Of a stretch of 64,000 nucleotides of DNA, positions 1 through 8,372 are shown piece after piece. Source of the DNA: Bacteroidaceae bacterium. GTDB lineage: Bacteria > Bacteroidota > Bacteroidia > Bacteroidales > Bacteroidaceae. The notes under the pieces are model-generated. The model searched no databases. It had not been told where the DNA came from and saw only the letters and a program-made list of their open reading frames with translations. The stretch lies in assembly GCA_017483605.1 (NCBI GenBank), contig JAFUWG010000018.1, positions 1 to 64,000 on the forward strand, written 5' to 3'. Every line of letters begins with the position of its first letter. Position 1 is the first letter of the stretch. The position numbers and the translations under genes were made by a program.

Positions 1-765
1 ATGGCTGAAAAAGTATTAAAATCATTCACAGTAAAATACTGGAAGCAGAATGGTCCGAAAGATGCGGGTCATTTTGAAGAGAAGGTAATGAAGGACATCC
101 CTGGCGATACTTCGTTCCTCGAAATGCTCGACATCCTCAACGAGCAACTGATTGAAGACGGCAAGGAGCCTTTCGTGTTTGACCACGACTGCCGCGAGGG
201 CATCTGCGGCATGTGCTCGCTCTACATCAACGGTACGCCACACGGCAAGACCGAGCGTGGTGCCACTACTTGCCAACTCTACATGCGTAAGTTCAACGAG
301 GGCGACGTCATCACCATCGAGCCTTGGCGTTCAGCAGGTTTCCCTGTCATCAAGGACTGTATGGTTGACCGCACAGCATTCGACAAAATCATCCAAGCAG
401 GTGGTTACACCACCGTTCGTACTGGTGCTCCACAGGACGCCAACGCCATCCTTATCCCCAAGGAGGATGCCGACGAGGCAATGGACTGTGCATCCTGCAT
501 CGGTTGCGGTGCTTGCGTAGCAGCCTGCAAGAACGGTTCTGCCATGCTCTTCGTGTCCTCCAAGGTCAGCCAGTTGGCTCTCCTTCCACAAGGTCGCGTA
601 GAGGCCGCCCGTCGTGCCAAGGCAATGGTCGCCAAGATGGACGAACTCGGTTTCGGCAACTGCACCAACACCCGTGCCTGCGAAGCCGTATGTCCCAAGT
701 GCGAGACCATCGCCAACATCGCCCGCCTCAACCGCGAGTTCATCAAGGCCAAGTTGGCAGATTAA
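1..765 (+). CDS. sdhB: Succinate dehydrogenase/fumarate reductase iron-sulfur subunit
   Basis: Electron-transfer subunit of the membrane succinate:quinone oxidoreductase complex; it passes electrons between the flavoprotein subunit and the cytochrome b anchor. The 254 residues show a plant-type 2Fe-2S site (C64, C69, C72, C91), a 4Fe-4S site (CxxCxxC at 163-169 plus C172/C176) and the second cluster set near C221, C227, C231 and C234. Length is normal for the Bacteroidetes form, which usually works as fumarate reductase in anaerobes. The ATG is the first base of the window, so the cytochrome b and flavoprotein genes presumably lie just upstream. A hairpin at 797-821 ends the unit. Whether it runs as Sdh or Frd in vivo cannot be read from the sequence. 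Confidence 0.95.
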   Translation: MAEKVLKSFTVKYWKQNGPKDAGHFEEKVMKDIPGDTSFLEMLDILNEQLIEDGKEPFVFDHDCREGICGMCSLYINGTPHGKTERGATTCQLYMRKFNEGDVITIEPWRSAGFPVIKDCMVDRTAFDKIIQAGGYTTVRTGAPQDANAILIPKEDADEAMDCASCIGCGACVAACKNGSAMLFVSSKVSQLALLPQGRVEAARRAKAMVAKMDELGFGNCTNTRACEAVCPKCETIANIARLNREFIKAKLAD

Positions 766-796
766 GCGTATATACATTATTTATTATATACTAGAG

Positions 797-826
797 CGCC
801 GCAGAATTCTGTTCTGCGGCGTTTCT
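797..826 (+). terminator. Hairpin terminator after sdhB
   Basis: A perfect 10-bp stem (CGCCGCAGAA/TTCTGCGGCG, 5-nt loop) is followed by TTTCTC, 32 bases past the sdhB stop. Confidence 0.7.
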
Positions 827-840
827 CAAATACCCCACAC

Positions 841-2058
841 ATGAAACCGCCCATCCGCAAACCCACCGTCCACAGCATGAAGCGGCGCAGCCTTTCCCAC
901 GACTATAGTTACAAAGGCTATTACCACATCACCATTACCACAATCCGAACACTCCGCCAGCCCCTCGGTCAGATAGCAGGTCAACTGGACAAACCCGACG
1001 GAGACCCTCACGCTCCCCACGTGGAACTTTCCTCCATCGGGAAGATGGTGGAAGAAGAACTCAAGAACAGCATCCACAAGTTCTATCCGATGCTGGAAGT
1101 TCAGGATTATGTCATCATGCCCGAACATCTACATTTCTTACTGGTCGCTCACAGCAATATTGTATCAAAGAATGGCAAATCCACACATTTGGGGCATGTC
1201 ATAGCAGGGTTTAAGTATGGGTGCAACAAGCGATATTGGGCAATGACAGGGAAGATTGCCACGACGACAGAATCGTCTGGCACACTTGGCTCCCCCACCG
1301 TGCCTAGTGTCCCTACTGTGCTTGGCGATTCCGTCGCCAAGTCCCCCTCTTCCACCCCCTCCTCCCTTCCGCCCCTCTTCGACCCTGGCTATTGCGATGT
1401 CATGCCTATCGACGCATCCCAACTTTCCACCCAACGCACCTATATCCATTCCAACCCTCGCAGTCGCCTTCTCCGCATGACGAATCGCTCCTTCCTCCAA
1501 CCTCAGCGTCACACAATCGACACCGCCGTCAGCATCCCTGCCCTCCACGGCTACTTGCAACGTGAATGCCCTCAGCAACTCACCCCCGAGTCTTTCTCCA
1601 CAATCGAAAAGCGGCTCCTGCAACAGAACGGACACGTGATGTGCGATAGTTATGGGAAAACAGAACTGCTGCATAAAAGACTGCTCCCCGTGGTTTGCCA
1701 CCGTAAGGATGCCCCGCTCTTCCAACAGCAGAAAGTCCGCTGTCTGGCTGAAGCCGCATCCGGAGCCGTACTCGTCTCTGCCCGCATCTCCAAGGGTGAG
1801 CAGGAAATCATGGATGCAGCCCTTCTCTCAGGCTATCCTGTCATCCGAATAGAGGACAAAGGCTTCCCCGACATCTATCATCCTTCAGCAGACCGCATGG
1901 ACGACTGTGCAGCAGGGCTGCTCTTGCTGCTGACACCCTGGTCTTATCAGTTCAGAAGGCACGATGACGGGGTCACCGTCGCTTTTTGCAAGACCATGAA
2001 CTGCGTGGCTCAAGCCGTCTGCAGGAAAAAGGATAGTTGGTGGAAAGAAGGGCAATAA
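841..2058 (+). CDS. REP-associated-type HUH (Y1) transposase with DprA-like C-terminal domain
   Basis: N-terminal Y1-transposase/RAYT-like domain of about 210 residues: a GYYHITITT strand, the HUH motif as EHLHFLL (H96, H98), a candidate catalytic tyrosine in AGFKYGCNK (Y126), and the RAYT-type YIHSNPRSRLLR segment at 201-212. A Ser/Pro/Thr-rich linker at 141-178 interrupts the domain. Residues about 300-370 look like a DprA/SMF-type Rossmann half (GAVLVSARISKGEQEIMDAA, then GYPVIRI). HUH enzymes cut and join single-stranded DNA, and RAYTs act on short palindromes. No IS200/IS605-type ends or target duplication could be recognised at the flanks, so this looks like a resident, domesticated-type gene. 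I recall similar two-domain proteins as common in Bacteroides. Substrate unknown; see the palindromic arrays in this window. Confidence 0.75.
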   Translation: MKPPIRKPTVHSMKRRSLSHDYSYKGYYHITITTIRTLRQPLGQIAGQLDKPDGDPHAPHVELSSIGKMVEEELKNSIHKFYPMLEVQDYVIMPEHLHFLLVAHSNIVSKNGKSTHLGHVIAGFKYGCNKRYWAMTGKIATTTESSGTLGSPTVPSVPTVLGDSVAKSPSSTPSSLPPLFDPGYCDVMPIDASQLSTQRTYIHSNPRSRLLRMTNRSFLQPQRHTIDTAVSIPALHGYLQRECPQQLTPESFSTIEKRLLQQNGHVMCDSYGKTELLHKRLLPVVCHRKDAPLFQQQKVRCLAEAASGAVLVSARISKGEQEIMDAALLSGYPVIRIEDKGFPDIYHPSADRMDDCAAGLLLLLTPWSYQFRRHDDGVTVAFCKTMNCVAQAVCRKKDSWWKEGQ

Positions 2059-2262
2059 AGGATTTTTTAATCAACCAAATTATTAACTTACAGAATAGCG
2101 TTTCTGTTCGTACTTATTTAAAATAATCCAATGGATGGTCACAGGTTATCACATTGTGCTACTTTTTGATATGAATGACATTTGCTTAGGGGTTAGTAGC
2201 GAAACTTCTGTATAGATTGATAGACGGGACTACCGCTTTTTGTAGGAATCCACAATAGATTT

Positions 2263-3312
2263 CTATCCACGTTCCTCCACCCACCGTCTGAAGAAAGGGT
2301 CTTCAATCTCGTAGCGATTAGTCTTGATGACGTAGCCTTGACGCATGAGTTTCTTGAGGATGCTGAAGGTGGTGCTGGTGGGAGAGGAACGGTCGGCGAG
2401 GGGATTGTTGCCGGTAGGTTTGCTCAGTTCTTGTAGCACGCGGCGGTCAGACTTGTTGAAGTTGAGCCAAAGGCGTTCGAAGTCGAGGTCGTGGAGAGTG
2501 ACGAGTCTTTCTATAGCCTTGGGAATGAGGTCGGTATCCTCATGCTCATAGTTGACCAAATCCCACACTTGGGCGGCTATCTGCAGGGTGTAGTAAGGGT
2601 GGCAGTTCGTGAAAGCCAGAATCTCCTCGGCAAGTTCTTCGTTGAGCCGTTCCGCAACATACTGCTTGAAGTCCTCGTATGGAATCTTTGCCAGCCGCAT
2701 CAGTTGGCCGAAGTGGTAGAAGGGTGACTTTTTCTTCTCGAAAATGCTTTCCATCATTGACTCTTGACTACCCAAGAAGACGTAGTTGATATGCTGTTGC
2801 GTTTGCATGATGGAACGCAGTTGCTTGTCGAATCCCTTGATGCCATCAATCTCTTGAAACTCGTCCAGCACAACAATGAGCCGATTCTTCTCCGTGCTGA
2901 CTTTTTGGAGCAGTTCCATCGCATCTTCCAGTATCACATCGGTGTTCATGGAGGGATTGAATGTCACGTCCACAGAGCCATTCATGGGATTGGTCGATAC
3001 GGTTGGAACCACCCGAAAATGCATCATCAGGTGCTTCATTTTCTCTCCGGGGTAAAGCCTGAACAATGCCCCCATCAGACGGCTTGCAAAGTTTTGTATG
3101 CTGGTCACACTCTGCATGTTGATGACGATGTGCTTTCGTTCCGTCTGCTCCAGAGCCTTGTTGACAAGGCTCGACTTGCCGAAACGCCGAGGGCTGATTA
3201 ACACAAGATGGTTCTCACTCTTTAGAATCTGCTCCACATACTGCAGTTCTTTCGTTCTGTCTGTGAAGTACTGACCATCCACAATCGTGCCGAATTTGAA
3301 AGGATTATTCAT
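2263..3312 (-). CDS. AAA+ ATPase (archaeal-type ATPase_2 family)
   Basis: 349 residues from the ATG at 3312, chosen because a TAnnTTTG promoter lies just upstream and family proteins begin with a short NPF(K/R)FG segment. Walker A is ISPRRFGKSS (39-48); Walker B is LIVVLDEFQE with D150 and E151. The C-terminus looks like a winged helix (SILKKLMRQGYVIKTN) ending in a DPFFRRWV motif typical of this family. Such single-gene STAND/AAA-like ATPases are abundant in Bacteroidetes, and their roles are mostly unknown. It stands alone on the minus strand with its own operator-like region (3316-3405). Confidence 0.8.
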   Translation of the reverse strand: MNNPFKFGTIVDGQYFTDRTKELQYVEQILKSENHLVLISPRRFGKSSLVNKALEQTERKHIVINMQSVTSIQNFASRLMGALFRLYPGEKMKHLMMHFRVVPTVSTNPMNGSVDVTFNPSMNTDVILEDAMELLQKVSTEKNRLIVVLDEFQEIDGIKGFDKQLRSIMQTQQHINYVFLGSQESMMESIFEKKKSPFYHFGQLMRLAKIPYEDFKQYVAERLNEELAEEILAFTNCHPYYTLQIAAQVWDLVNYEHEDTDLIPKAIERLVTLHDLDFERLWLNFNKSDRRVLQELSKPTGNNPLADRSSPTSTTFSILKKLMRQGYVIKTNRYEIEDPFFRRWVEERG

Positions 3313-3343
3313 ATTGCGAAAATTTTCGTTGCGAAATTTTTCG

Positions 3344-3405
3344 CAAAGGTAAAAAGAAGTTACTGAACGAACAAATATCAGCGAAAGAATTTGTTCGTTC
3401 AGTAA
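3344..3405 (-). promoter_or_regulatory. Promoter with perfect 17-bp inverted repeat over the -33 box (AAA ATPase)
   Basis: On the minus strand a TACCTTTG -7 box (3344-3351) and a TTTG -33 box (3372-3375) are 20 bases apart. The arms TTACTGAACGAACAAAT (3360-3376) and its exact complement (3389-3405) are separated by 12 bases, and the left arm contains the -33 box. This is the layout of a repressor operator. The expected leader also holds repeated GCGAAA...TTTCGC hairpins at 3316-3345. Confidence 0.6.
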
Positions 3406-3515
3406 AAATTTTTTGTGATTTTGGGCCAAAATCGGGAGTCGTTCGTCGGGGGATTCCCTGACGAGGTGTGAAGTCTTGACAAAAATGCTACATTCCATTT
3501 TTTGTGCCCTCGTGT

Positions 3516-3596
3516 CCTCAAAAGTGGTCTGAGTCAGACCACCGAAGCGGTGTGACTCAGACCGCCGAGGTGGTGTGACTCAGACCACTTTTGAGG
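3516..3596. repeat. Triple-palindrome array A (family 1)
   Basis: Three 17-bp near-palindromes sit at 3525-3541, 3548-3564 and 3571-3587, each starting exactly 23 bp after the previous one, and all are centred on GAGTC or GACTC. The outer 21-bp arms (3516-3536 and 3576-3596) are perfect inverted repeats, so the whole element is symmetric about 3556. It lies between the 3' end of the BspA-like gene and the AAA ATPase promoter. Confidence 0.85.
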
Positions 3597-3651
3597 TGTC
3601 GAGCATCGCCTTTTGGGGGGCCTGAGGGAGTGTCCTCAGGTGGAACGGGTG

Positions 3652-6600
3652 TTATTTGATGTACACCTTCTGGTGATTTTTGATGTAGATGCCGTGGGTG
3701 GGGTGAGTGACAGGGCGGCCGGTGAGGTCGTACCAGACGGAGGTGGAGGCTGGTTGAGGCGTGGGCAGGCTCTCGATGGAAACCCCTTCTGAGCGGTTGA
3801 GGATGCCCGTGAAGACCTCTTGGTTGTTCTCCAATGTGATGGTGTATTCACCCTTTGTCGTATAGTCGGAGATGTCGATGTTGAGTGCCAGCACGTCGTT
3901 GGTCTTCACCGATTTGGTATAGACCGCCTGTCCTGACGGGTCGGTAATGGTGACGGCGTATGCGTCGCGGAGTGTGCCGAGGTCGATGGTCAGCGCGGTG
4001 CTGCTGTATTCGCCAGATACCGCCTCTTCAGGGATGCCGTCTGCCTTTCTTTGAGGACCCTTCGGATTTGTCTTCACCACATGAGTGAAGTCGATTCGCT
4101 TCTTGCCTTCCGCATCTTCGTTAAAGTTCCAATCGGGGTGTTTGTAGATGACTTCATCGCCCACGGTGCAAGTCATGAGGACGGTAAGAATGCCATCCAA
4201 ATAACCATAGTCAACATTTTCGAGCGGTGCTCTATTGCCACCAACACCCTCCATCCATGTGTCGGTCAAATTGTATATGACTGCCAAAAGACCTGGGTCT
4301 TTCCGCACTTGTGTGCAGATGCCTTTATAGCAATCAGATTCTTCCTTCTTTTTATCTTCAACGATATAAGCCCTAATCGCATTCTCCTGTGTGGAATATA
4401 CATTGATTGTGTCGCCCACTTCTGCCCCGAAGTCATACAGCAAGTTCAGTTTCTCCTCGCCACGGACAGCAAAATAGACGCGTTTTCCTTCTTCGTAAAT
4501 GAATCCCGTTTCATCTCCGTATATCGCGGGATGACCGATTCCTGCCTTATCCATAGGGCTGAAGTCATATCGCTCGACTAACTTTCTGCATGGTTTCCCT
4601 TCCACGGAGACAAACTCAGCATCGTCTGAAAAGGCATAATGCACAAGATAGTAGGAGCCTCCCACAGAACACTTCACAATCCACTCTTTGCCGTCCTCAA
4701 TGAAGGGGCGGTAATCACTTCCACCGCACACCACTTCCACAGGCTCTTCATCCTCAAACGACACTTGATAGACACCTTCTTTGAAGCCTGGTATCTTGGC
4801 TTCCACTCGTCTGGAAACCATGCAGTCAGGCTGTTCCCCATCGGGGTCATAGGGTGCATAGATGTTGATGCGGATGTTTCCCTCGCCAATGGTACAAGTA
4901 ATCATATAGTCATAGCAATTGATAGGCTGGATGCCTGTCACATGGAGCGTGTCTCCCAAAAACTCATACTCAAGATAGTCTTGATAACCTCGTTGTCCAA
5001 ACGCTGCCCATTCCTCCTCGGTTAAGTCGAAGTATTCCAGATGCTTCGACTTGTACTCATCTGTGTTTATCTCCGTTCTTTTTGTGACATCATCCTCAAT
5101 AATGTTGGGGAACTGGCTCCAAGTGCCAGAGGCTTCATAAAGCGATTTGGTGCCAAGAGGAACATAGAGGGTGGCGGTACTGAACAGGGATTTTTCCTCT
5201 TCTTCACTAAGCCATTCGAAAACGTTGCGAGCAATGCTGAAAGGCTGCTCGATGTGAGAGATGACACGTTTGAGAGAGGTACAACCATAGAACGCATTAT
5301 CACCAATTTTCGTTAATGTATTGGGGAGTTCTACCTCTGCAAGTTTGTCGCAACCGAAGAACGCATTGTTCAGAATGTTTGTGATACCTTCAGGAATGAT
5401 GATGGAAGTGAGTGAATGGCAATAAGCGAAGGTGTTCCATTCGATGGTTTCCAGATGGGATGGCAGAACGACAGATTCAAGTTTGTAGCAGTCCATAAAA
5501 GCCTCACGACCGATTTGGGAGACCCCTTGAGGAATATAAATAGATGTCATGTTTTCGCAATTGCAAAAAGCATTATAGCCGATGTTGTACACGCTTTCGG
5601 GTAGTTTTATAGATGAAAGACGTATACAATAGGCAAAAGCCTCTGCTTCGATTTGAGTTAATTGACAACCTTCTGCAAAAGTGACAGAAGCGAGTGCCGA
5701 ACATCCATGAAAAGCAGAGAATCCAATGAGAGTGACACTGGCTGGTATCTGTACAGACGTGAGGCTTTCACAGTGTTGAAACGTGTTGGAATCAATGGAT
5801 GGAATACCTTCTGGAAGTTCTATTGATTCAAGACTGGTGCAATTATTGAACACGTCGCCTCCCAGACTTTTCAAACTTTTTGGGAGATAAATTCTTTTGA
5901 GATGGGAACACCGAGAAAAAGCAGATGTGCCAAGTTCTGTCAGTTGGCTATTTTCAGGGATAGAAACTTCTGTCAACTGAGTACAGTCACTAAAAGCACC
6001 AAGGGCTATGTGTAAGAGACTGGATGGCATTTTGATGGAAGTAAGCCCTTCACATCTATAAAAAGCATACATTTCGATGTCAGTCACCCCTTCGGGAATG
6101 ATTACATCTGCAAGTTGTTTGCAATCCTCAAAAGCATTACTTCCGATAGTTGTAACGCTGGAAGGGATGAAAACAGAAGATAAAGAGTAACACGATGAGA
6201 ACATGCCAGAAGAAATTTTCTTTATACCTTCTGGAAGCGTTACGGACAACAGGTTTTCACATTGATGGAATGCTGTCGTTCCAATCTTCTCAACGCTGGA
6301 TGGAATATTGATTCTTTTCATGTTGGTACACCCCTCGAAAGCGGCATTTCCAATGCTGAACACCCCTTCTGGTATGGTGATGGAAACAAGGTTGGCACAA
6401 TGATAAAAAGCCCTGTCTCCAACGCTTGTTACTTTGTAGCCGTTTGCCTCACTCGGAATGATGATGTCACCTCCTTGCTCTTTTTCTACCGCAGGACGTG
6501 CTGATGTGCCGTACACTTCACATGTTTTTTCTTCCTCATTCGTTACGGCAAAGTTGATGGAGATGCCTTCTGCTGTTGTAACAGAAAATTTCTCGGAAAC

Positions 6601-6723
6601 TTTTGCTGCAGCCATGATTGAGAAGAACAATAGGACAATCAAAAAGGTGAAACGATACGTCATGTGATTGATGCCACCGACCAAGCGGAACAACATCATT
6701 GAAGAGAATGTTTTTGTTTTCAT
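3652..6723 (-). CDS. BspA-like leucine-rich repeat surface protein
   Basis: 1023 residues. A hydrophobic signal segment (FTFLIVLLFFSIMAAA) follows either the ATG at 6723 or a later one at 6663; the later ATG gives a more usual signal peptide, the first has A-rich initiation context. From about residue 95 to 520 there are about 17 LRR_5 (Treponema pallidum/BspA-type) repeats of about 23 residues, with cores such as AFYGCTSLKRV and IPEGVTSIG. The second half is a long unrecognised region, and the C-terminus ends in YDLTGRPV...GIYIKNHQKVYIK, a motif shared by many Prevotella secreted proteins. BspA-type proteins are cell-surface adhesins or host-interaction factors. The start is 12 bp after the stop of the upstream TPR/HTH gene, so the two are probably co-transcribed. 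Confidence 0.85.
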   Translation of the reverse strand: MKTKTFSSMMLFRLVGGINHMTYRFTFLIVLLFFSIMAAAKVSEKFSVTTAEGISINFAVTNEEEKTCEVYGTSARPAVEKEQGGDIIIPSEANGYKVTSVGDRAFYHCANLVSITIPEGVFSIGNAAFEGCTNMKRINIPSSVEKIGTTAFHQCENLLSVTLPEGIKKISSGMFSSCYSLSSVFIPSSVTTIGSNAFEDCKQLADVIIPEGVTDIEMYAFYRCEGLTSIKMPSSLLHIALGAFSDCTQLTEVSIPENSQLTELGTSAFSRCSHLKRIYLPKSLKSLGGDVFNNCTSLESIELPEGIPSIDSNTFQHCESLTSVQIPASVTLIGFSAFHGCSALASVTFAEGCQLTQIEAEAFAYCIRLSSIKLPESVYNIGYNAFCNCENMTSIYIPQGVSQIGREAFMDCYKLESVVLPSHLETIEWNTFAYCHSLTSIIIPEGITNILNNAFFGCDKLAEVELPNTLTKIGDNAFYGCTSLKRVISHIEQPFSIARNVFEWLSEEEEKSLFSTATLYVPLGTKSLYEASGTWSQFPNIIEDDVTKRTEINTDEYKSKHLEYFDLTEEEWAAFGQRGYQDYLEYEFLGDTLHVTGIQPINCYDYMITCTIGEGNIRINIYAPYDPDGEQPDCMVSRRVEAKIPGFKEGVYQVSFEDEEPVEVVCGGSDYRPFIEDGKEWIVKCSVGGSYYLVHYAFSDDAEFVSVEGKPCRKLVERYDFSPMDKAGIGHPAIYGDETGFIYEEGKRVYFAVRGEEKLNLLYDFGAEVGDTINVYSTQENAIRAYIVEDKKKEESDCYKGICTQVRKDPGLLAVIYNLTDTWMEGVGGNRAPLENVDYGYLDGILTVLMTCTVGDEVIYKHPDWNFNEDAEGKKRIDFTHVVKTNPKGPQRKADGIPEEAVSGEYSSTALTIDLGTLRDAYAVTITDPSGQAVYTKSVKTNDVLALNIDISDYTTKGEYTITLENNQEVFTGILNRSEGVSIESLPTPQPASTSVWYDLTGRPVTHPTHGIYIKNHQKVYIK

Positions 6724-6735
6724 AATAATTGTAGT

Positions 6736-8187
6736 TTATGGTTTTTTATTTTCTTGTTGAATCTTATCCAGCACTTGCTCCAAAGTCACGTCGGGGTTGG
6801 TCTCGCCGAAAATCTCTTTCTTCAGTTTCAATTTGCGGTGCTGGACGGCAGAGACGGTGAGTCCGTAGATGTTGCCGATGGAGCGGTTGGAGAGTTGCAG
6901 GCGGGTGAGGATGCAGAGTTGGATGTCCTCTTCCTTCATGTCGGGGTGGTCAGTTCGCAGACGGGCGAAACGGTCGCCGTCGATGGCATTGAGCGTGCGT
7001 TCCACGTCTGCCCACTCTTTCGGGTTGAGGTTGATGTGGCGATGGGTGCTCTCGCTGAGTTTCCGAATCACCTCCGAGCGTTGCAGGATGAAGTTCTGCA
7101 GGAATGCGACCACCTCTTGCGACTGGTGCAGTTGCTGCTGCTGACGCTCTGCCTCTTGCTGCAAGTGCCGCTTCTCCTGCTCATGTTGAGCCACTTCGTA
7201 GGCACGTTGCTGTCGCACCAGCCGCAAACGATAGCGAAGCACCAGCACCGTCGCTGTCAGCAGGATGGCAAGGGCGGCGATGATGCCAACGAGGGTGCGG
7301 CGATGCAAGGCGGCGGTGTATGCCAAGTGTTCGTTTTCCTTCTCCTGCTGCAAGGTCGTTTGGTAGTAAGCATCTTTCTGGGCAAGTGCCTGAAAGTAAA
7401 GTGCTTCCACCTCCTCAAAAGCCTCGTCGATGGCTTCTTCCGCCTCTTCGGTGGCAAGTCGGCGAGTGGCGATTTTTGCCAGATTGCTCTGCACGATGTA
7501 GGCGGCGTGGATGTCATCGCCAGGTTCCATGCGGCGATAGGTGGCTTCGGCTTGTTCCAGCGAGTCGCAACTGAGGTAACACCGTGCCAACACCTGTAAG
7601 GTGCCTTGCAGCAGGTCGGGGGTGGCAAGTTGTTCCGCTTTTCGAGCCTCGTCGAGTGCTTGCGGATAGTCCTCCATCGCCCAATGGATGTTGGCAAGGG
7701 TGGTGAGGGTCTGACAAACCAAATCCTCGGCATTCTCTTTCACCGCCAACTCGTGGGCACGCTTGGTGAGGGCGAGTGCCTCGGTGTAGTCGTCGTCGGT
7801 GTTGTAGGCAAGTTGCGAGGCATACGTCCCCGCAAAGTCTAATAATATAATGTGGTTGCGTTCATCGTCGGGGTGGGCTTCATAGACTTCTACCGCCTTC
7901 TTTGCCAACTGCAGCGCCTCCTCGCTGTTGCTCCACGAGAGCGACTTTGCCAGTCGCTGGCAGGCAATGTAGCAGGTGTGCCAATCTGCCGACTTTTCTG
8001 CCAGGCGGATGGCTCGTCGCAACAAAGTCTCCCCTTGTCGCACGCTGTCGCGAGCCAATTCCGCTTCGCCCGCCTCCAGACAGGCTTGGGCTGTCGTGGC
8101 ACCGTCGGGAGTGCTACCTTGGTGGTGTCCGCACGCCATCAACAGGCAGAGCAACACCCACATTCCTATCAGTTGAAGTCCTTTCAT
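6736..8187 (-). CDS. Membrane-anchored TPR protein with C-terminal LuxR-like HTH
   Basis: 483 residues. The signal ends in LLMAC (lipobox-like, C19), then TPR-like helices run from about 30 to 270, followed by a transmembrane helix (VGIIAALAILLTATVLVL), a charged coiled coil (QQRAYEVAQHEQEKRHLQQE onward) and a C-terminal helix-turn-helix (LQLSNRSIGNIYGLTVSAVQ). This architecture is common in Bacteroidetes and is thought to be a one-component regulator that senses across the membrane; no ligand is known. The BspA-like gene follows after 12 bp, which makes it the obvious co-transcribed or regulated neighbour. A lipobox with an internal membrane span is odd, and the N-terminus may simply be a signal anchor. 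Confidence 0.75.
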   Translation of the reverse strand: MKGLQLIGMWVLLCLLMACGHHQGSTPDGATTAQACLEAGEAELARDSVRQGETLLRRAIRLAEKSADWHTCYIACQRLAKSLSWSNSEEALQLAKKAVEVYEAHPDDERNHIILLDFAGTYASQLAYNTDDDYTEALALTKRAHELAVKENAEDLVCQTLTTLANIHWAMEDYPQALDEARKAEQLATPDLLQGTLQVLARCYLSCDSLEQAEATYRRMEPGDDIHAAYIVQSNLAKIATRRLATEEAEEAIDEAFEEVEALYFQALAQKDAYYQTTLQQEKENEHLAYTAALHRRTLVGIIAALAILLTATVLVLRYRLRLVRQQRAYEVAQHEQEKRHLQQEAERQQQQLHQSQEVVAFLQNFILQRSEVIRKLSESTHRHINLNPKEWADVERTLNAIDGDRFARLRTDHPDMKEEDIQLCILTRLQLSNRSIGNIYGLTVSAVQHRKLKLKKEIFGETNPDVTLEQVLDKIQQENKKP

Positions 8188-8212
8188 GGGTTTTGGTGAT
8201 TGGTTTCTGCTG

Positions 8213-8220
8213 CAAAGTTA
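8213..8220 (-). promoter_or_regulatory. TAACTTTG -7 promoter box for the TPR/HTH gene
   Basis: Minus-strand TAnnTTTG 26 bases upstream of the ATG at 8187. No clear -33 box was located. Confidence 0.5.
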
Positions 8221-8372
8221 CGACTTTTCATCATTACTTGTATCATCTACCCTATGGAAAATGTGCCACCCCTCATTTCAGCCAAACACAAAGAAAAAGA
8301 GCAACTTACGGTTTCAGTTGCTCTTTCTACCTATGGAAAATGGATTCTCGGCTCGATGAAAAAGGGATGGTT

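Larger units (their letters stand above)
3313..3651. other. 339-bp intergenic region: regulated promoter plus palindromic array
   Basis: No gene is visible. The right part of the AAA ATPase control region is at 3316-3405 and a triple-palindrome element at 3516-3596. The rest (3606-3651) is a GC-rich tail downstream of the BspA-like gene with no recognised feature. Confidence 0.7.

Noticed and set aside
841-2058. Complete IS200/IS605 insertion sequence
   Set aside because: No subterminal hairpins, TTAC-like target or tnpB partner is visible at the borders.
3525-3587. Array A as a plain terminator only
   Set aside because: It lacks a T run, is conserved in sequence at two distant loci and follows a fixed 23-bp period, none of which termination requires.
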